Positions 53,910 through 63,695 of a stretch of 64,000 nt of DNA are shown here, piece by piece. The stretch comes from Paracoccus fistulariae (lineage in GTDB: Bacteria > Pseudomonadota > Alphaproteobacteria > Rhodobacterales > Rhodobacteraceae). Made by a program: the position numbers and the translations under genes. Within the stretch, counting starts at the first letter, position 1, and every line of letters begins with the position of its first letter. The stretch covers positions 2,354,501 through 2,418,500 of the forward strand of contig NZ_CP067136.1 in assembly GCF_028553785.1 (NCBI RefSeq). The letters run 5' to 3'. The notes beneath the pieces were generated by a model, which did not search any database, was not told the DNA's origin, and saw nothing but the letters and a program-made list of their open reading frames with translations.

Positions 53910-56847
53910 GCCGTTTCACGGGCTTTACGCCTTGCCTCCGGGCGTGGATTTTGCCCGTGAATTCGCGAGCGGCTTTCTGCAGCGTATGCAGGGCCAGCCG
54001 CCCGAAGCGATCGCCCGCGTCACCATCTATGCCAATGCCTCGCGCACGCTGACCGAGCTGAAGGCAGCCTTTGACGAACAGGGTCCGATGCTGCTGCCGC
54101 AGATGCGTCCGGTGACCAATCTGGACCTGCCCGAGATGCGCGGCACCGCGTTGGCCGCACCGCTGGCCCGGCGGCTGCGTCTGGCGCGGCTGGTGGCGCA
54201 CCTGCTGCAGACGCGCCCCGATCTGGCAGCGGGGCATTCGGTGCCCATGCTGGCGCGATCCCTGACGGCGCTGATGACAGAAATGCAGACCGAGGGCCGC
54301 GATCTGGCCGCGCTGGAGGCCATCGATACCGGCGATCACGCCCGGCATTGGGAAAATGCGCTGGCCTTTCTGCGCATCGCGGCGGGCTATCATCTTGAGG
54401 CGCCGATGGTCGATCGCGCCGCCCGCCAGCGCGCCGCCGCACAGCAGTACCTGGATGACTGGGCACGCGGCCTGAACCTGCCCGATGGGCCTGTCATCGT
54501 CGCGGGCTCGACCGGGTCGCACGGGGCGACGCGGATGTTCATGCAGGCTGTGACCTCATTGCCGAATGGCGCCGTGGTGCTGCCCGGCTTCGATTTCCAC
54601 CAGCCGCAGGATGTCTGGGACCGGCTGGACGAACGCGCGGACGATCACCCGCAGGCGCGTTTCGCGCCGCTGATCCGGGCCTCGGGCTATCCGTCGCGCT
54701 GGACCGATACCGCGCCGGCCTCGGATGCGCGCAATGCGCTTCTGTCGCTGGCGCTGCGCCCAGCGCCGGTCACGGATCAGTGGATCGCCGATGGCCCGAA
54801 CCTGCCCGATCTGATCGCCCCGACCCAGAACGTGACCCTGATCGAGGCCGACCAGCCGGGGCAAGAGGCCGAGGCCGTCGCCCTGCTGATGCGCGACGCG
54901 GCCGAACGGCAGGAGCGCGCCACCCTGATCACCGCCGATGGCAATCTGACCCGCCGCGTGACCGCCGCGCTGGACCGCTGGCACCTGCGGCCCGATGAAA
55001 GCGCAGGCCAACCGCTGTCGCTGTCCGCGCCAGGTCTGTTCCTGCGTCAGGTGGCGGCGCTGTTCGGGCAGGCGCTGACTATCGACCGGCTGCTGATCCT
55101 GCTGAAACACCCCGTCGCGATGAGCGGATCGGCCACGCTGCCCGCGAATGAGGCCCGGCGCCTGACCCGCGATCTGGAATTGCGCCTGCGCAAGCGCGGC
55201 CCGGCCTTTCCCGACGGCGCGGCGCTGCGCGACTGGGCCGACAAGGGCGATGCCTTGCACAAGGAATGGGCAGACTGGCTGGCCGCCATGCTGGACCGGA
55301 TCAAGCTGATCGAGGGCGACCACGCGCTGCGCCCCCTGTCCGACCGGCTGGGCGATCTGCGTGATCTGGCGCAAGGGCTGGCGGCAGGGCCGGGCGGGGA
55401 TGCCGATGCCTCTCGCCTGTGGCAATCGCGGGCCGGTCAACTTGCCCGCGCGGCGATGGATCATCTGGCCAGCCATGCCGCCGAAGGCCCCGAGATGGGG
55501 CCGGGCGATTTCAGCGCCCTGCTGCTGGACGAATTTCAGCAACACATGGTCCGGACCGAGGGCGAGGCCCATCCCCTGCTGCATATTCGCGGCCCGCGAG
55601 AGGCGCGGATCATCGGCAGCGGCACGGTGATTCTGGCCGGGCTGAACGAAGGCGGCTGGCCCCGCGCGCTGGAGCCTGACCCCTGGCTGTCGCGGCAGAT
55701 GCGGCTGGATGCCGGGCTGACCGTGCCGGAACGCCAGATCGGACTGTCCGCGCATGACTTTCAGCAGGCCATCGGCCTGCCCCGCGTTTTCCTGACCCGC
55801 GCCCGCCGCGATGCCGAGGCGGAAACCATCCCCTCGCGCTGGCTGAACAGGCTGATGAACCTGATGAACGGCCTGCCTCAGCGCAACGGACCCCAGGCGC
55901 TGGCCGCCATGCGCGGGCGCGGCGATGACTGGCTGGCGATGGCACAGGCGCTGGCGCAGCCGACCGAGGCATTGCCAGCCGCGCCGCGCCCCTCACCCAT
56001 TCCGCCGGGACCGCCCTTCCGCGAGTTGCCCGTCACCGATGTGTCGCTGCTGATCCGCGATCCCTATGCCGTCTATGCCAAGCGCGTGCTGGGCCTGCGC
56101 CCGCTGAACCCGCTGCGCCCCGAGCCCGATGCCGCCCTGCGTGGCCAGACCCTGCATGCGATTGTCGAGGAACTGCTGACCTCAAAGCCCGACCCCGACA
56201 GCAGCCCGGACGATCTGAAGGCCGCATTCCTGCGCGTCACCGCCAAGGTGCTGCAGGCAGAGGTCCCCTGGCCCGCCGCCCGCACGTTTTGGCAGGCCCG
56301 GATGGAAAAGATCGCCGATCAGATCGTGACCGATGAACTGGCGCGCATGCAGCAAGGCGAACCGGTCGTAGTCGAACGGCGTGGCCGGGTCCATATCCGC
56401 GATCTGGATTTCACCCTGACCGCCAAGCCCGACCGTATCGATCAGCTGCGTGACGGGCAGGTGATGATCTATGACTACAAATCCGGCGCCCCGCCCAGCG
56501 ATGCCCAGATCAGCCATTTCGACAAGCAACTGGTGCTGGAGGCCGCGATGGCCCGGCAGGGCGGCTTTGACGCGCTTGGCCCTGCGGATGTGGCAGGCAT
56601 CCGCTATATCCAGCTGGGCGGAGAGGGGAAGACCCATCCGCGCGATTACTCGGCCCAGATGGAACAGGACAACTGGCAGGGGTTTCTGCGCCTGATCGCA
56701 TCCTATCTGACCGGCGGCGCGGGCTTTACCGCCAAGCGCGCGCCGGAAAAGACCGCCTATGCGGGCGATTACGATCACCTGTCGCGCTATGGCGAATGGT
56801 CGCTGTCCGATCCGGCAAGGCCGGAAAAGGTCGGGCGCGATGGATGA
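53902..56847 (+). CDS. addB: Double-strand break repair protein AddB
   Basis: A 981-residue subunit of the AddAB helicase-nuclease, which processes DNA ends for RecA-dependent repair. The N-terminal part is an inactivated helicase-like fold (VIVAGSTGSHGATRMFM, VILAGLNEGGWPRAL), and the C-terminal nuclease shows the PD-(D/E)XK core near VMIYDYKSGAPPSDAQ (DYKSG). Overlaps with murU (8 bases) and addA (8 bases) are typical of this operon. Family marks are consistent with alphaproteobacterial AddB; its length is normal. Confidence 0.93.
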   Translation: MDKPFHGLYALPPGVDFAREFASGFLQRMQGQPPEAIARVTIYANASRTLTELKAAFDEQGPMLLPQMRPVTNLDLPEMRGTALAAPLARRLRLARLVAHLLQTRPDLAAGHSVPMLARSLTALMTEMQTEGRDLAALEAIDTGDHARHWENALAFLRIAAGYHLEAPMVDRAARQRAAAQQYLDDWARGLNLPDGPVIVAGSTGSHGATRMFMQAVTSLPNGAVVLPGFDFHQPQDVWDRLDERADDHPQARFAPLIRASGYPSRWTDTAPASDARNALLSLALRPAPVTDQWIADGPNLPDLIAPTQNVTLIEADQPGQEAEAVALLMRDAAERQERATLITADGNLTRRVTAALDRWHLRPDESAGQPLSLSAPGLFLRQVAALFGQALTIDRLLILLKHPVAMSGSATLPANEARRLTRDLELRLRKRGPAFPDGAALRDWADKGDALHKEWADWLAAMLDRIKLIEGDHALRPLSDRLGDLRDLAQGLAAGPGGDADASRLWQSRAGQLARAAMDHLASHAAEGPEMGPGDFSALLLDEFQQHMVRTEGEAHPLLHIRGPREARIIGSGTVILAGLNEGGWPRALEPDPWLSRQMRLDAGLTVPERQIGLSAHDFQQAIGLPRVFLTRARRDAEAETIPSRWLNRLMNLMNGLPQRNGPQALAAMRGRGDDWLAMAQALAQPTEALPAAPRPSPIPPGPPFRELPVTDVSLLIRDPYAVYAKRVLGLRPLNPLRPEPDAALRGQTLHAIVEELLTSKPDPDSSPDDLKAAFLRVTAKVLQAEVPWPAARTFWQARMEKIADQIVTDELARMQQGEPVVVERRGRVHIRDLDFTLTAKPDRIDQLRDGQVMIYDYKSGAPPSDAQISHFDKQLVLEAAMARQGGFDALGPADVAGIRYIQLGGEGKTHPRDYSAQMEQDNWQGFLRLIASYLTGGAGFTAKRAPEKTAYAGDYDHLSRYGEWSLSDPARPEKVGRDG

Positions 56848-59800
56848 GGCGACCCGCAATCAGGTGCAGGCCGCCGATCCGCAGCGCTCGACCTGGCTGA
56901 CGGCCAATGCGGGCTCGGGCAAGACGCGGGTGCTGACCGACCGGGTGGCGCGCCTGCTGCTGGCGGGCACCGCGCCCGAACGCATCCTGTGCCTGACCTA
57001 TACCAAGGCCGCCGCGACCGAGATGCAGAACCGCCTGCTGGGCCGTCTGGGCACATGGGCCATGCTGCCCGAGGATCGCCTGCGGCAGGAATTGCACGAT
57101 CTGGGTGAGCGCGGATCGGTCGATCTGCCCGAGGCCCGTCGCCTGTTCGCCCGCGCCATCGAAGCGCCGGGCGGGCTGAAGGTGCAGACCATCCACAGCT
57201 TTTGCGCCGCGCTGCTGCGCCGCTTTCCGCTGGAAGCCGGGGTGCCGCTGGGCTTTACCGAACTGGATGACCGATCCGCCCGCGTGCTGCGTGCCGAGGT
57301 GGTCGAAGAGATGGCCGAAGCCGGTGATCCGGCGATGAGCGATCTGACCCTGCTGCAGACGGGCGACAATCTGGACAGCTTTCTGGCCGCCCTGTCCGAG
57401 GCGGATTTCACCGATCCCCCCGATCCCGTCGCGATCTGGCAAATGCTGGACCTGCCTGCCGGCCTGACCGCCGATCAGCTTCTGGCGCAGGTCTTTGCCG
57501 GCAGCGAAGGCGACCTGATGGGCGCGCTGATCCCGCGGCTGCAGGGCGGCAAGGCCAGCGATCAGAAGCTGGCGCAGAAGCTGTCCGAGGGGAACTGGCG
57601 CGATCCGGGCATGGCCGATCTGATGCTGCTCTGCGGTGCCCTGCTGACCGGAGCCAAGACGAAAGACCCTTTCACCGCCAAGATCGGCAGCCTGCCGACC
57701 AAGGATCTGCGCACTGGCGCCTGTGCCGGTCTGATGCCGGATCTTGAGGATCTGATGCTGCGCGTTCAGGAGGCGCGGCCCCTGGCGCTGGCCCTGGACC
57801 TGGCCCGGAAAACGCTGGCGCTGCATCGCTTTGGCCATGCCTTCACGCAACGGGTGGCCGCGCGCAAGGCGGCGCATGGCTGGCTGGATTTCGACGATCT
57901 GATCCGGCGCAGCGCCCGGCTGTTGCAGGAATCAAGCATGGCGCAATGGGTGCTGTGGCGACTGGATGGCGGGATCGACCATATCCTTGTCGATGAGGCG
58001 CAGGATACCAGCCCCGAACAATGGCAGGTGATCCGCAGCCTGACCGAGGAATTCACCAGCGGCGCGGGCGCGCAGGACCGGACGCGGACGCTGTTCGTGG
58101 TGGGCGATCCGAAACAGTCGATATATTCCTTTCAGGGCGCGGATATCGCCGTCTTCGAAGAGATGCGCGACCGCTTTGACCGCGACTTTCAGGCGGTCCA
58201 GCAGCCGATGCAGCAACGCGGGCTGGCGCATTCCTTCCGCTCTTCCCCCGCGATTCTGTCGCTGGTGGATGCGGTCTTTGAGGGGCCCGCCGCGCAGGGC
58301 CTTGGCGACCCGCCGCGCCATATCGGCTTTCGCGCCGATCTGCCGGGTCGCGTCGATATCTGGCCACCCCTACCCAAGCCCGAGGCGGCCGAGCGCCCCG
58401 ACTGGACCCGACCGGTGGATGCGCCCGCCGAAAATGCCGCCGAAACCGAACTGGCCCGCGCCATCGCGCGGCAGATCCGGGCGATGCTGGGCACACCTAT
58501 CCGCGATGTGAAAACCGGGCAGGCGCGCGGCATCGGTCCGGGCGATATCCAGATCCTCGTGCAGCGGCGCGGCGATCTGTTCAATGACCTGATCCGGGAA
58601 TTGAAGGCCGCCGATCTGCCGGTCGCAGGCGCAGACCGGCTGAAACTGGCCGCCGAACTGGCGGTGCGCGATATCGTGGCGCTGCTGTCGGTGATTGCCA
58701 CACCGGAAGACGATTTGTCGCTGGCGGCGGCGCTGCGGTCGCCCCTGCTAGGGCTGAGCGAAAATGATCTGTATCGGCTGGCGGCCAACCGGCCCGAGAA
58801 ATTCCTGTGGCGGATGCTGTCCCAGTCGGGGCACGCCCACGCGCATGCGATCTTCAGCGATCTCTTCAGCCAGGCCGATTATCTGCGCCCCTATGACCTG
58901 ATTTCGCGCATCCTGATCCGTCACGGCGGGCGGCAGTCCCTGCTGGCCCGGCTTGGTCCCGAGGCCGAGGACGGGATCGAGGAATTGCTGTCGCAGGCGC
59001 TGGCCTATGAGGCGGTGGAAACGCCCTCGCTGACCGGCTTTCTGGTCTGGCTGGCCAGCGATGACGTGCAGGTCAAGCGGCAGCTTCCCGGCGGTGCGGG
59101 CGGGCTGATCCGGGTGATGACCGTGCATGGATCCAAGGGGCTGGAAAGCCCGGTGGTGATCCTGCCCGAAACCCAGAAACGCCGCGCCGACAGCCGTGGC
59201 CGCACCGTGCGCCTGCTGGATCGCCCGGTCTGGAAGGGCGCATCCGGCGCCCGCCCGCCCAGCGTGGAAGAGGCCGTCGCCGATCACGACCAGCGGCAAG
59301 AGGAAGAGCGTCGCAGGCTGCTTTACGTCGCCATGACCCGCGCCGAAAGCTGGCTGATCGTGGCCGCCGCAGGCGATACGGGCGAAGGGATGGACAGCTG
59401 GCACGCGATGATCGCCGAGGGCGCGAGCCGCGCGGGCCTGACCCGAAGCGAGGTCGAGATTGACGGCATCGGCACGGCGCTGCGGCTTGGCTTCGGCGAC
59501 TGGCCCGATCAGGCCGGGCCGGAGGCCGCGCCCGATAACGCCCCTGTGCAGCTGCCCGACTGGGCGCGGCGACATCCACCGACGCCGCCGCCCTCCCGCC
59601 TGCCCGTGGCGGCAACCTCGCTTGGCGGGGCAAAGGTACTGGGCGCGCCCACCGCCGACGCCGATCCCGCCGCCGCCATGCTGCGGGGCACCCGATTGCA
59701 TCTGCTGCTGGAACATCTGCCGGGGCAACCGCCCGAAACATGGCGCGACCTGGCGATTTCGTCCCTTGCCGGGGGCGAAGGCGGGCTGCCCGATGACGAC

Positions 59801-60211
59801 GAACTAAGCGGCCTTCTGGCCGAGGCCCGCGCCGTGATCGATGCCCCCGATCTGGCCGCGATCATGGATCCCGGCCCGGACGCGACCGTCCTGAAAGAGG
59901 TCGCGCTGACCGCGCCCCTGCCCGGCATCGGCATCCTGCATGGCACCATCGACCGGCTGATCGTGACAGCGGACCGCATAAGGGCCATCGACTACAAGTC
60001 GAACAGCCAGGTTCCAGCCACTGCGGACCGGGTGCCGCTGGGCATCCTTCGCCAGATGGCCGCCTATCGTCAGGCGCTGCGCATGATCTGGCCGGATCGC
60101 GTGATCGAGATTTCCGTTCTCTGGACCGCCAGTCAGACGATCATGATCATCCCCGATCCGCTGCTGAATGAGGTCATGGCCACTCTTGACCGTACCGGCC
60201 CCGCTTCATAG
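56840..60211 (+). CDS. addA: Double-strand break repair helicase-nuclease AddA
   Basis: A 1123-residue UvrD-like helicase with C-terminal nuclease. Walker A is [10 protein letters not shown] (23-32), motif [20 protein letters not shown], motif [19 protein letters not shown], and the C-terminal helicase part has [18 protein letters not shown] and [15 protein letters not shown]. The nuclease core near the end is [10 protein letters not shown]. The ATG at 56840 overlaps the addB stop; the longer in-frame extension upstream lies inside addB. Confidence 0.95.
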   Translation: MDEATRNQVQAADPQRSTWLTANAGSGKTRVLTDRVARLLLAGTAPERILCLTYTKAAATEMQNRLLGRLGTWAMLPEDRLRQELHDLGERGSVDLPEARRLFARAIEAPGGLKVQTIHSFCAALLRRFPLEAGVPLGFTELDDRSARVLRAEVVEEMAEAGDPAMSDLTLLQTGDNLDSFLAALSEADFTDPPDPVAIWQMLDLPAGLTADQLLAQVFAGSEGDLMGALIPRLQGGKASDQKLAQKLSEGNWRDPGMADLMLLCGALLTGAKTKDPFTAKIGSLPTKDLRTGACAGLMPDLEDLMLRVQEARPLALALDLARKTLALHRFGHAFTQRVAARKAAHGWLDFDDLIRRSARLLQESSMAQWVLWRLDGGIDHILVDEAQDTSPEQWQVIRSLTEEFTSGAGAQDRTRTLFVVGDPKQSIYSFQGADIAVFEEMRDRFDRDFQAVQQPMQQRGLAHSFRSSPAILSLVDAVFEGPAAQGLGDPPRHIGFRADLPGRVDIWPPLPKPEAAERPDWTRPVDAPAENAAETELARAIARQIRAMLGTPIRDVKTGQARGIGPGDIQILVQRRGDLFNDLIRELKAADLPVAGADRLKLAAELAVRDIVALLSVIATPEDDLSLAAALRSPLLGLSENDLYRLAANRPEKFLWRMLSQSGHAHAHAIFSDLFSQADYLRPYDLISRILIRHGGRQSLLARLGPEAEDGIEELLSQALAYEAVETPSLTGFLVWLASDDVQVKRQLPGGAGGLIRVMTVHGSKGLESPVVILPETQKRRADSRGRTVRLLDRPVWKGASGARPPSVEEAVADHDQRQEEERRRLLYVAMTRAESWLIVAAAGDTGEGMDSWHAMIAEGASRAGLTRSEVEIDGIGTALRLGFGDWPDQAGPEAAPDNAPVQLPDWARRHPPTPPPSRLPVAATSLGGAKVLGAPTADADPAAAMLRGTRLHLLLEHLPGQPPETWRDLAISSLAGGEGGLPDDDELSGLLAEARAVIDAPDLAAIMDPGPDATVLKEVALTAPLPGIGILHGTIDRLIVTADRIRAIDYKSNSQVPATADRVPLGILRQMAAYRQALRMIWPDRVIEISVLWTASQTIMIIPDPLLNEVMATLDRTGPAS

Positions 60212-60269
60212 CTGTAGGGCAAGCAACTTTCGCCGCATCGTCGGCACCCGCCTTTGCAAGGAGCAACCC

Positions 60270-60590
60270 ATGGCAACCGTTCACGTCAATGACAGCGAAT
60301 TCGATACCGAGGTCCGCAAGGCCGACACCCCGGTCATCGTCGATTTCTGGGCCGAATGGTGCGGCCCCTGCAAGCAGATCGGCCCCTCGCTGGAAGAGCT
60401 GTCGGACGAATATGCCGGCAAGGTGAAGATCGTGAAGGTGAATGTGGACGAAAACCCGGAACAGGCCGCTGCCCTTGGCGTGCGCGGCATCCCGGCACTG
60501 TTCATGTTCAAGGATGGCGAAGTCGTCTCGAACCGCATGGGCGCCGCACCCAAGGCCGCGCTGAAAAGCTGGATCGACGAAACGATCTGA
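60270..60590 (+). CDS. trxA: Thioredoxin
   Basis: A 106-residue thioredoxin with the active site [10 protein letters not shown] (Cys31, Cys34), and the cis-proline region [12 protein letters not shown]. It reduces protein disulfides in the cytoplasm. An AAGGAG site precedes the ATG; an in-frame extension upstream crosses the addA stop region and is rejected. It is the last gene of the tsaE-murU-addB-addA-trxA run and is followed by a strong terminator. Confidence 0.97.
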   Translation: MATVHVNDSEFDTEVRKADTPVIVDFWAEWCGPCKQIGPSLEELSDEYAGKVKIVKVNVDENPEQAAALGVRGIPALFMFKDGEVVSNRMGAAPKAALKSWIDETI

Positions 60591-60608
60591 TCCCGGTCAG
60601 AACGAACC

Positions 60609-60645
60609 GAAAAAGCCGCCCGCTGCATGCGAGGCGGCTTTTTAC
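60609..60645 (+). terminator. Rho-independent terminator of trxA
   Basis: AAAAGCCGCC (60611-60620) pairs with GGCGGCTTTT (60633-60642) across a 12-base loop, with a T run at the end. Confidence 0.93.
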
Positions 60646-60707
60646 TGCCGCTGATCCAAAGATCAGTCACGCATTGCCACCCGATTAAGACAGCGAGATC
60701 CGCAGTA

Positions 60708-61277
60708 TCAACCGCCGTCCTGAGAACACAGATCTTCCCGCCGTGTCAGCAACGCACCATCCTCATTCATGCTGTATCTGACAGCCTGCATCGCGTCGTT
60801 CGGGGTCTCGATCAGATAGGCGTCGATGCCCTTCATGAAGCGCTGCAGATCCGCGCCCTCCAGCAAGGGCATGAAAGTCGCAAGATGGCGCGGACGGTAG
60901 AATTTGAAGAAATTCTTCTCACCCGATTCAAGCTCGACCATCAGGAATTTCTTCAGATGCGTCTTCAGTTTCGCCATTGGCAGGCGGGATTGGATCAGCA
61001 CCCCCCAATTCTTGCCCCAGCCTTCCTCGGCAAACCAATCGAACATATCGCCATAGCGTGACGGCGCTGCCAGCCATGGCGCGACCTCACCCGCATTTTC
61101 GCCCAATTCTCCGCCGAAAAGACAAGTTGCAGGGTCGGGGAAGGCATCCAGATAGACATGGATCTCGGGGCTGCTGGACGCATCCAGAAGCAGGTAAAGC
61201 TGCGCGTCTTCCGGAAGGTCGAAGGCGATCGCGCCCAGGTTTTCGGCAAGATCATCTGTAGGTTTCAGCAAAATCAC
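60708..61277 (-). CDS. DUF4123-domain protein (type VI effector adaptor-like)
   Basis: A 189-residue protein containing YLLLDASSSPEIHVYLDAF and PWLAAPSRYGDMFDWFAEEGWGKNWGVLIQS, the layout of DUF4123 (Tap/Tec-like) adaptors, which load cargo effectors onto VgrG spikes. The start is a GTG with AAGGG upstream; there is a stop codon just upstream in frame. It is the last gene of the reverse VgrG island, 16 bases after the PAAR gene. The proposed role follows from family and context; partner effector unknown. Confidence 0.82.
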   Translation of the reverse strand: MILLKPTDDLAENLGAIAFDLPEDAQLYLLLDASSSPEIHVYLDAFPDPATCLFGGELGENAGEVAPWLAAPSRYGDMFDWFAEEGWGKNWGVLIQSRLPMAKLKTHLKKFLMVELESGEKNFFKFYRPRHLATFMPLLEGADLQRFMKGIDAYLIETPNDAMQAVRYSMNEDGALLTRREDLCSQDGG

Positions 61278-61293
61278 ATCCCGCCCTTCAGCG

Positions 61294-61569
61294 CTACTCT
61301 ATCGTCACGCCGGATTTGCCGGTCGTTATCCTGCCGCCATGCGACGTACTATCACCAATGCGCATGACCTGCTGGCCATTGATCCTGACGCGCGACGCGC
61401 CGCTGGCCAGGCCGTCCGACCTGGAGGAATCGCACAGACATGACCCGCCCTGGACGGCAAAGGGAATCCCGTTCAGCTTGACATGTGACTGCCCGGCCTG
61501 AACGACCGGGCCGCCGCGATGTCGGGGGCAGCTATGCATATCGCCAAGCGTGGCTATGGGTTTTGACAT
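61294..61569 (-). CDS. PAAR-domain type VI spike-tip protein
   Basis: A 91-residue protein with PAAR features: IATLGDMHSCPRHRGGPV at the start, CDSSRSDGL, and the GDSTSHGGRITTGKSGVTIE end. PAAR proteins cap the VgrG spike and sharpen the T6SS tail. It has no C-terminal toxin domain, so cargo would be carried by another protein such as the neighbours. The four zinc ligands expected are consistent with the Cys/His residues seen, although not verified. Confidence 0.85.
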   Translation of the reverse strand: MSKPIATLGDMHSCPRHRGGPVVQAGQSHVKLNGIPFAVQGGSCLCDSSRSDGLASGASRVRINGQQVMRIGDSTSHGGRITTGKSGVTIE

Positions 61570-61598
61570 CTTGGCATCTCCCTGGATCCTTCAATGAA

Positions 61599-62471
61599 TC
61601 ACTTTACAAACTTACCGTTCCAGTCGTCGGGCCGCCAGTCCGGGTCATCAAACCAGATCGAGACCGGGATTTCCCTGTCGGGATGGCCCGTCACCTCGAT
61701 CCGGCGCGCATCGCGCAACTCGCGCAGTTCATCGCGGACGGGATCATCGGCACGAAATGTAACGCGCATCAGGAAGCGATCGGGCGCCTCATCCGGCAAG
61801 GGTTGGCTCAGCGCGGCAGGTGGCATGAAAGATCCCGGGGAAGAGGAATCGTAGTGTCGCACTTCGGCATAGGCCAGCACCTCCGGACTGTCGCAGGGTC
61901 GCCAGTAGCCGACCCGTGTCCATTTGGTCCCCGACTTCACCCGCAGAAAGTCCGCCGCCGTGATCCCGTCGGTGACCGAGAAGCCCTGCGGCCCTGCAGG
62001 AACGCGCTTCCAGCCTGCGCCGTCAAAACGTCCGATCAACTCCGTAACCATTGCCTGCATGTCGTCCCATGACATCGGCTCAAGGGGGAAGATCGCTTCG
62101 ATGTCATCCAGGATCGGTCCAACATGACCGAATCTGAACTGTCGGCCCGCCGGAAGCGTGACCGGGCAATCCACCGCTGCATAAGTCAGGACAATTCCGC
62201 CGGGGTCGTCGACATAGCGATCATCGGCACGCGCGGTCAGATAATAGGGAAAATCGTCCGGATCTTCATAACGACGAATATTCGCCTCTTCTTTCTGAAG
62301 ATCGTTTTCGCGAAGAAATTGCGTATATTGCTGCAGAACTCGCGCGCTGATCTCGATAACAGGGCGCTGTGGCGAGGCTTTCGAGGCGGCGCGCATGGTC
62401 AATAGGCTCCAGGAAAAAAGAAGGGGGATCGACATAACCGCAGCGATGATCAGAGGGACACGACGCATCAT
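61599..62471 (-). CDS. Unknown protein with N-terminal membrane anchor, VgrG island
   Basis: A 290-residue protein of unknown function. The N-terminus (MRRVPLIIAAVMSIPLLFSWSLLTMRAAS) is a signal anchor, so the rest is likely periplasmic. The body has many acidic and aromatic residues (IRRYEDPDDFPYYLTARADDRYVDDPGG, SVTDGITAADFLRVKSGTKWTRVGYW) and ends DPDWRPDDWNGKFVK. The start is an ATG overlapping the previous stop by one base (TGATG), or a GTG one codon earlier. Position next to the 271-residue gene suggests it could be the immunity partner of a periplasmic effector; this is an inference only. Confidence 0.6.
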   Translation of the reverse strand: MMRRVPLIIAAVMSIPLLFSWSLLTMRAASKASPQRPVIEISARVLQQYTQFLRENDLQKEEANIRRYEDPDDFPYYLTARADDRYVDDPGGIVLTYAAVDCPVTLPAGRQFRFGHVGPILDDIEAIFPLEPMSWDDMQAMVTELIGRFDGAGWKRVPAGPQGFSVTDGITAADFLRVKSGTKWTRVGYWRPCDSPEVLAYAEVRHYDSSSPGSFMPPAALSQPLPDEAPDRFLMRVTFRADDPVRDELRELRDARRIEVTGHPDREIPVSIWFDDPDWRPDDWNGKFVK

Positions 62472-63286
62472 CACAAACCTTCGACGACCATCATGCGGTC
62501 CATCAGACGCCGGTAATATCTGACGCGATCTTGCGGATTGCTGATATCCAGATCACCAAGTGGCACTATCTGGTCCGGATCGCGCGTACATTGATAGGCG
62601 ACGGCGATACTGCTTTGATCGTCATAGCCCAAGGCCCTCAGCGGGGGGAAGCCCGCTGCGAACTCCTCGGCAGCGGCGATGCCTTCAAAAACCTCAGGAT
62701 AACGTTCGTATACCGGCTGCACGATCTCGGTTTGCTCGTACAAGGCGATCATATCGGCCGCACCCCGCAAATCGCCCTTCTGAAGCAATTCCAGTCCAGC
62801 CATGATGTCGTCACTGACCTCGACCTCGCCACGCGCCACACATTCCTTCAGTCGTGCGTAGCCGCAGTCACTCATAAACTTGTTGGCCGGATAGATGCTG
62901 GAAAAGATGGTGATATTGGCGTCGCCCAGTGCTTCAAGCGCGTCAGCCGGGTCGACGAACAATCTTCCACCAGTCTGAGCGTCCAGATCCTGTGTGCGCT
63001 GCATCGCGCAGCCACCCTGAACAGACACGTAACCCGCCAGTCTGATCCACCAATTATCGGGGGCATCTTTCCCCAGCTGCTGATAAGCTGCCGTAATAGC
63101 CTCGTTCCTACGTATTTCGCCGGGTATGAAATCGGTATTCATCGGATGTCCGCGAGCACGGCTAAGACCAGTCATCCGCGCGATCCGGTCGACCTCTGAA
63201 CTGGCCCGCGCCATAGCCTCGGCGCAATTCCCCGGGCAGGCCTGGACCGGATCGTCGGGGGCCAAGGTCGTACTAAGATCGTTCAT
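62471..63286 (-). CDS. Unknown protein, candidate type VI effector
   Basis: A 271-residue protein without recognised domain. Features: a low-hydrophobicity N-terminus with four cysteines scattered through the sequence, RRNEAITAAYQQLGKDAPDNWWIRLAGYVSVQGGCAMQR, NITIFSSIYPANKFMSDCGYARLKECVARGE and a C-terminal DRVRYYRRLMDRMMVVEGL. Some resemblance to DUF2515-like helical proteins exists, but I cannot verify it. The gene overlaps its neighbours by 4 bases on the upstream side and one base on the downstream side, so the set is translated together. Confidence 0.6.
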   Translation of the reverse strand: MNDLSTTLAPDDPVQACPGNCAEAMARASSEVDRIARMTGLSRARGHPMNTDFIPGEIRRNEAITAAYQQLGKDAPDNWWIRLAGYVSVQGGCAMQRTQDLDAQTGGRLFVDPADALEALGDANITIFSSIYPANKFMSDCGYARLKECVARGEVEVSDDIMAGLELLQKGDLRGAADMIALYEQTEIVQPVYERYPEVFEGIAAAEEFAAGFPPLRALGYDDQSSIAVAYQCTRDPDQIVPLGDLDISNPQDRVRYYRRLMDRMMVVEGL

Positions 63287-63648
63287 GCCACCCTGTCCCC
63301 TTCCTTACCTACCGAATGCACGGTCACGAACCGAGCGCGGATATGTCGGCATTTTTCTTCGTTGGTCAGAAGGGGTCGGTTCAGTATCGCGTGAAAGCCA
63401 GGATCGCGTTGTATGGCCGTGCCGTTCAGGTACTGCGCTTCGATCAGATCGAACAGATGTTGCTCGGCCTTGAAGCCCAGTGACTGGGCATAGCTGCGCG
63501 CTTCTGTCACGGATGCTGTCAGGTCAGTGCAGTCGGGGTCGTTGTCATTGCCATGGATTTCGCGCAACCGCCTGGCAACGCGGGCATCGAAAGCAGCAAG
63601 CCGCGCAACTCTGTCGCCATCAATCTGCGCTTCACTCAGCCTTATCAT
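63283..63648 (-). CDS. Small unknown protein downstream of VgrG
   Basis: A 121-residue acidic/basic mixed protein (MIRLSEAQIDGDRVARLAAFDARVARRLREIHG, LFDLIEAQYLNGTAIQRDPGFHAILNRP). The layout (short helical N-terminus, then a HLFDLI...DP...ILNRP stretch) recalls a group of small proteins often found right after VgrG genes. No function can be given. Stop overlaps the next gene by four bases (ATGA). Confidence 0.6.
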   Translation of the reverse strand: MIRLSEAQIDGDRVARLAAFDARVARRLREIHGNDNDPDCTDLTASVTEARSYAQSLGFKAEQHLFDLIEAQYLNGTAIQRDPGFHAILNRPLLTNEEKCRHIRARFVTVHSVGKEGDRVA

Positions 63649-63695
63649 CCGCCCTATCCCACTAACGCGTTCAAAGAGAAATCACGTGGGTTCCT

